A DNA stretch of 64,000 nucleotides from CBDDGJ01 sp965199285. Lineage in GTDB: Bacteria > Pseudomonadota > Alphaproteobacteria > RS24. The notes under the pieces were generated by a model. That model was not told the origin of the DNA. It saw nothing but the letters and a program-made list of their open reading frames with translations, and did no database searches. Location: assembly GCA_965199285.1 (NCBI GenBank), contig OZ240687.1, positions 1,488,001 to 1,552,000 on the forward strand, in the 5' to 3' direction. Position numbers and translations under genes: made by a program. Shown piece after piece: positions 60,450 to 64,000 of this stretch. The number at the start of each line of letters is the position of its first letter. Position 1 is the first letter of the stretch.

Positions 60450-62399
60450 ATGAGCGAAAATAAATTATTTCCAGTACCACAACATATTGCTGAACATGCA
60501 CTTGTAAATCATGATCAATATCAATCTCTTTACCAGCAGAGTATAGATGATCCGGAAGGGTTTTGGGGCGCCCATGGCCAACGCATTGACTGGATCAAAC
60601 CCTATAGCAAAATTAAAGATACACATTATAGTAAGTCAGATGTATCGATTAAATGGTACGAAGACGGTACCCTAAATGCCTGTGTGAATTGTGTTGACCG
60701 ACATTTGCAAACGCGCGGCGATCAGGTCGCGATTATCTGGGAAGGTGATGAGCCGGATGTCGACAAAAAAATCACCTATCGCGAATTACATGCAGATGTT
60801 TGCCGTTTTGCAAATGTACTCAAAGCACAAGGGGTAAAAAAGGGGGATCGGGTCACCATATATATGCCGATGATACCGGAGGCCGCCTATGCGATGCTAG
60901 CTTGTGCGCGGATTGGCGCTGTTCACAGTGTTGTGTTTGGGGGCTTCTCGCCAGATGCGCTGGCCGGTCGTATATTAGATTGCGATAGTCATTTTATTAT
61001 AACCGCAGATGAAGGGGTGCGCGGGGGCAAAACCATTCCCCTTAAACAAAATACAGATGACGCTCTAGCGCAATGCCCGAACGTCAAATCTGTCATCACC
61101 ATTCGGCATACACAAGGCAAAGTTGATATGAAGTCCGGCCGCGATGTGTGGTATGATGAAGAGGCGGCGAAGGTCGATAGTGATTGTGCTGCCGAAGAAA
61201 TGGGAGCAGAAGATCCACTCTTCATTCTCTATACATCGGGCAGCACCGGCAAGCCAAAGGGCGTATTGCATACAACCGGTGGCTATATGGTTTATGCCTC
61301 CATGACCCATCAATATGTCTTTGATTATCATGAGGGGGATATTTACTGGTGTACGGCAGATGTTGGTTGGGTTACGGGGCATAGTTATATTCTTTATGGA
61401 CCGCTTGCCAATGGCGCGACAACACTTATGTTTGAAGGGGTTCCCAATTATCCCGATAATGCGCGTTTCTGGCAAGTCTGTGACAAGCATCAGGTGACGA
61501 TTTTTTACACCGCCCCCACCGCATTGCGCGCGTTAATGCGGGAGGGAGACGAGCCGGTAAAATCCACGTCGCGACAATCATTGCGCTTGCTTGGCTCAGT
61601 GGGTGAACCGATTAACCCAGAAGCTTGGCTGTGGTATCATCAAATTGTTGGTGACGGCCGCTGCCCGATTGTTGACACATGGTGGCAAACCGAAACGGGA
61701 GGTATTCTGATTACCCCACTACCGGGCGCAACAGAGCTGAAACCAGGTTCCGCAACAAAGCCTTTTTTTGGGATTCGCCCTACCCTCGTTGATGGTGAAG
61801 GACAGATTCTTGAAGGTGCGACATCGGGGAATTTATGTATTGCGGATAGCTGGCCAGGGCAGATGCGGAGCGTCTATGGCGATCACCAACGCTTTATTGA
61901 TACATATTTTGTCCAATATGATGGCTATTATTTCACCGGCGATGGCTGCCGACGCGATGAAGATGGTTATTATTGGATTACCGGCCGCGTCGATGATGTT
62001 TTGAATATTTCTGGCCACCGTCTAGGCACGGCCGAAGTGGAGAGTGCCTTAGTCGCGCATCAAAATGTTGCTGAGGCGGCGGTGGTCGGATATCCGCATG
62101 ATATTAAGGGGCAAGGCATTTATTGTTATGTCACCTTAAACGCAGGGCTTACGGGTGATGAAGCGCTAAAAAGTGAATTGGTACAATGGGTACGCAAAGA
62201 GATAGGTCCCATCGCAACACCTGACCTTATTCAATTTGCGCCAGCTTTACCAAAAACACGATCCGGCAAAATTATGCGGCGGATTTTACGCAAAATTGCC
62301 GAAGATGAGTTTTCGAATCTTGGTGACACCTCGACCCTAGCCGATCCTGGCGTGGTTGATGATTTGATCGAGAATCGGCAAAATCGTTCCGACGGATAA
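60450..62399 (+). CDS. acs: acetyl-CoA synthetase
   Basis: AMP-forming activation of acetate (or other short acids) to acetyl-CoA. It is 649 aa from the ATG at 60450; an ATG four codons upstream is in frame. It shows DPEGFWGAHGQRIDWIKPY at the N terminus, the adenylation motif YTSGSTGKPKGVLHTTGGY, WWQTETGGILITPLPGA, the hinge-type TGDGCRRDEDGYYWITGR segment and the acetylation-site lysine in PKTRSGKIMRRILRK (near residue 606). Full length, single-copy in this window. Confidence 0.96.
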   Translation: MSENKLFPVPQHIAEHALVNHDQYQSLYQQSIDDPEGFWGAHGQRIDWIKPYSKIKDTHYSKSDVSIKWYEDGTLNACVNCVDRHLQTRGDQVAIIWEGDEPDVDKKITYRELHADVCRFANVLKAQGVKKGDRVTIYMPMIPEAAYAMLACARIGAVHSVVFGGFSPDALAGRILDCDSHFIITADEGVRGGKTIPLKQNTDDALAQCPNVKSVITIRHTQGKVDMKSGRDVWYDEEAAKVDSDCAAEEMGAEDPLFILYTSGSTGKPKGVLHTTGGYMVYASMTHQYVFDYHEGDIYWCTADVGWVTGHSYILYGPLANGATTLMFEGVPNYPDNARFWQVCDKHQVTIFYTAPTALRALMREGDEPVKSTSRQSLRLLGSVGEPINPEAWLWYHQIVGDGRCPIVDTWWQTETGGILITPLPGATELKPGSATKPFFGIRPTLVDGEGQILEGATSGNLCIADSWPGQMRSVYGDHQRFIDTYFVQYDGYYFTGDGCRRDEDGYYWITGRVDDVLNISGHRLGTAEVESALVAHQNVAEAAVVGYPHDIKGQGIYCYVTLNAGLTGDEALKSELVQWVRKEIGPIATPDLIQFAPALPKTRSGKIMRRILRKIAEDEFSNLGDTSTLADPGVVDDLIENRQNRSDG

Positions 62400-62481
62400 T
62401 TTTGAAATATTAGTGGTTCGGGAATGCCACTGATTTTAAAATGGCTGTATAATTAAGAAGCAGTATTTGGAGGCAATGAAA

Positions 62482-63681
62482 ATGATGAATTACAAAAAAG
62501 GCTTAGTGCCGTTTGTGTGGGAAGATCCCTTATTTCTCGACAGTCAGTTAACGGCGGAAGAACGCCTTATTCGCGATGCGGCGCATGAATTTTGCCAAGA
62601 CCGTTTAATGCCCCGCGTGAAAGAGGCCAATCGGAAAGAGCATTTTGATCCCGATATTATGCGCGAAGCAGGCGCGCAAGGGTTTTTGGGTTCAACTCTG
62701 CCGGAGGAATATGGCTGTGCGGGTTCTTCTTATGTTTCGTATGGCTTAATCGCCCGCGAGGTGGAACGGGTTGATAGCGGCTATCGCTCGGCAATTTCGG
62801 TGCAAAGCTCTTTGGTGATGCACCCGATTTATGCCTATGGCGCGGAAGCGCAACGGCAAAAATATTTGCCAAAACTGGCAAGCGGTGAGTGGGTTGGGTG
62901 CTTTGGCCTTACCGAACCAAATGCGGGTTCTGATCCGGCCGGTATGGAAACAAAGGCGGTAAAAACTGAGGGCGGCTATATCCTTAATGGTGGCAAAATA
63001 TGGATTAGTAACAGCCCGATTGCGGATGTGATGGTGGTATGGGCGAAATCATCTGAGCATAATAATGCTATTCGAGGGTTTATTCTCGAGCGTGGTATGG
63101 ACGGCTTATCTACCCCTAAAATTGAAGGAAAATTTTCTCTACGCGCCTCCGTAACTGGCGAAATTGTAATGGCAGATGTGTTTGTGCCGGATGAAAATCT
63201 ATTGCCAAATGCGGAAGGTCTGGCTGCACCATTTGGTTGTCTTAATCGGGCTAGATATGGTATTGCATGGGGCAGTATGGGAGCAGCAGAGTTTTGTCTG
63301 TCTGCGGCGCGTTCCTATACGCTTGAACGGGAGCAATTTGGCCGCCCTTTGGCCGCCACTCAGCTCATTCAGAAAAAACTTGCCGATGCGATGACCGAGA
63401 TTACGCTCGGCTTACAGGCTGCGTTGCAAGTTGGGCGATTAATGGATAATGATAATTTTGCCGCCGAGATGATTAGCCTGATTAAGCGCAATAATTGCGG
63501 TAAAGCGCTGGCGATTGCGCGCGATGCTCGCGACATGCATGGTGGCAATGGCATTAGTGATGAATATCATGTGATCCGGCATGTGATGAATCTGGAAACG
63601 GTAAATACATATGAAGGCACGCATGATGTGCATGCGCTTGTTTTAGGCCGCGCGATTACCGATATACAAGCTTTTGGTTAG
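62482..63681 (+). CDS. gcdH: glutaryl-CoA dehydrogenase-like acyl-CoA dehydrogenase
   Basis: FAD-dependent oxidative decarboxylation of glutaryl-CoA to crotonyl-CoA in lysine/tryptophan catabolism, by family resemblance. It is 399 aa from the ATG at 62482, 8 nt after GGAGG; ATGs at 62476 and 62485 are alternatives. It has FVWEDPLFLDSQLTAEE, the FGLTEPNAGSDPAGM motif (about residue 140), GCLNRARYGIAWGSMGAAE and the catalytic-Glu region NTYEGTHDVHALVLGRAITD. These last two motifs are characteristic of GCDH. The usual partner CoA-transferase gene is not seen. Confidence 0.88.
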   Translation: MMNYKKGLVPFVWEDPLFLDSQLTAEERLIRDAAHEFCQDRLMPRVKEANRKEHFDPDIMREAGAQGFLGSTLPEEYGCAGSSYVSYGLIAREVERVDSGYRSAISVQSSLVMHPIYAYGAEAQRQKYLPKLASGEWVGCFGLTEPNAGSDPAGMETKAVKTEGGYILNGGKIWISNSPIADVMVVWAKSSEHNNAIRGFILERGMDGLSTPKIEGKFSLRASVTGEIVMADVFVPDENLLPNAEGLAAPFGCLNRARYGIAWGSMGAAEFCLSAARSYTLEREQFGRPLAATQLIQKKLADAMTEITLGLQAALQVGRLMDNDNFAAEMISLIKRNNCGKALAIARDARDMHGGNGISDEYHVIRHVMNLETVNTYEGTHDVHALVLGRAITDIQAFG

Positions 63682-63727
63682 ATGGTGCGGGTTTGTTGAT
63701 ATGATGAAATAAAAGGAGGAAGCCGAA

Positions 63728-64000
63728 ATGAACACGACACAAAAACCGATAGAGTCTGGATTTATCGCTAAATCTGACCCGGATGATATTCTTGCTGGCA
63801 TTGATTTGTCAGGAAAGAATGCCCTCGTCACGGGCGGCTATTCAGGCATTGGGTTGGAAACAGTGCGGGCGTTGAAAAAAGCAGGCGCGAAAGTTGCCGT
63901 GCCGGCGCGGGATGTTGCGCGCGCCCAAACCGCGCTTGCGGATATTCTGGATGCGGATGATATTCTGCCAATGGATTTAAGCGATTTGCATAGCGTTGGT
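63728..64000 (+). CDS. short-chain dehydrogenase/reductase, 5' part (runs off the window)
   Basis: The first 91 codons of an SDR protein: about 30 leading residues, then LSGKNALVTGGYSGIGLETVRAL, with the Rossmann TGxxxGIG motif as TGGYSGIG (about residues 40-47), a basic AR segment suited to NADP(H) and an ILPMDLSDLHSVG motif at the window end. The catalytic Ser-Tyr-Lys lies beyond the window. An AAGGAGGA ribosome-binding site precedes the ATG. It resembles the retinol dehydrogenase/protochlorophyllide reductase-like SDR group of unknown substrate. Confidence 0.85.
   Translation, partial: MNTTQKPIESGFIAKSDPDDILAGIDLSGKNALVTGGYSGIGLETVRALKKAGAKVAVPARDVARAQTALADILDADDILPMDLSDLHSVG

Overview
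The window reads as a stretch of an alphaproteobacterial chromosome, probably from a free-living, possibly marine, aerobic heterotroph. The reasons are gene order and sequence style. It has a split F-type ATPase operon (atpHAGDC only), the ffh-rpsP-rimM-trmD-rplS-leuCDB-asd run, the mdh/sucCD/sucAB/lpd TCA cluster, sdhCDAB preceded by CoA-ester lyase and MaoC hydratase genes, a CgtA-type Obg without a C-terminal extension, and an FtsY without the acidic A domain. I cannot name a genus from sequence alone. No rRNA, tRNA, CRISPR array, transposase or prophage gene is visible.

Layout. 1-9.8 kb (+): 3' end of obgE, proB-proA, nadD-rsfS-rlmH-envC-ctpA-rppH, a 2-oxoglutarate oxygenase, purU and a globin-like gene, mostly with overlapping or closely spaced ends. 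9.8-10.6 kb (-): a VOC-fold protein, divergent from typA (10.6-12.5 kb, +). 12.5-13.1 kb: the only long gene-free stretch, packed with duplicated palindromic elements. 13.1-16.7 kb (-): dapF-mtaB-ftsY-yciB as one overlapping operon. 16.9-25.0 kb (+): ffh, rpsP, rimM, trmD, rplS, then leucine and aspartate-family genes. 25.0-25.9 kb: a small apparent insertion with a structured leader and an outer-membrane beta-barrel gene, flanked by two copies of the asd 3' end. 25.9-43.6 kb (+): a carbon-metabolism block (CoA-ester lyase, MaoC hydratase, sdhCDAB, acyl-CoA dehydrogenase, zapE, mdh, an MBL hydrolase, sucCD, sucAB, lpd) covering succinyl-CoA synthetase, 2-oxoglutarate dehydrogenase, succinate dehydrogenase and malate dehydrogenase. 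43.6-44.4 kb: an AT-rich pocket with two small accessory genes. 44.4-45.9 kb (-): xerC and a transaldolase. 46.0-53.2 kb (+): priA and the F1-ATPase operon. 53.3-60.4 kb (+): a full phosphate-sensing and uptake cluster, phoR-pstSCAB-phoU-phoB, with a Pho box and an intra-operon terminator. 60.4-64 kb (+): acs, a glutaryl-CoA-type dehydrogenase and the 5' part of an SDR gene.

Most of the window is housekeeping. The parts that stand out are non-coding or accessory: (i) the repeat-dense typA-yciB intergenic region, where two 83-nt units share a three-hairpin architecture and one stem differs at four of seven base pairs with every change compensated; (ii) the asd-flanking cassette, whose downstream boundary keeps a diverged copy of the asd 3' end and which carries a roughly 104-nt long-hairpin element in front of an unrecognised beta-barrel gene; and (iii) the lpd-xerC pocket with a DUF2335-type membrane gene whose natural start codon position reads ATA. 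I found no convincing multi-gene novel system.
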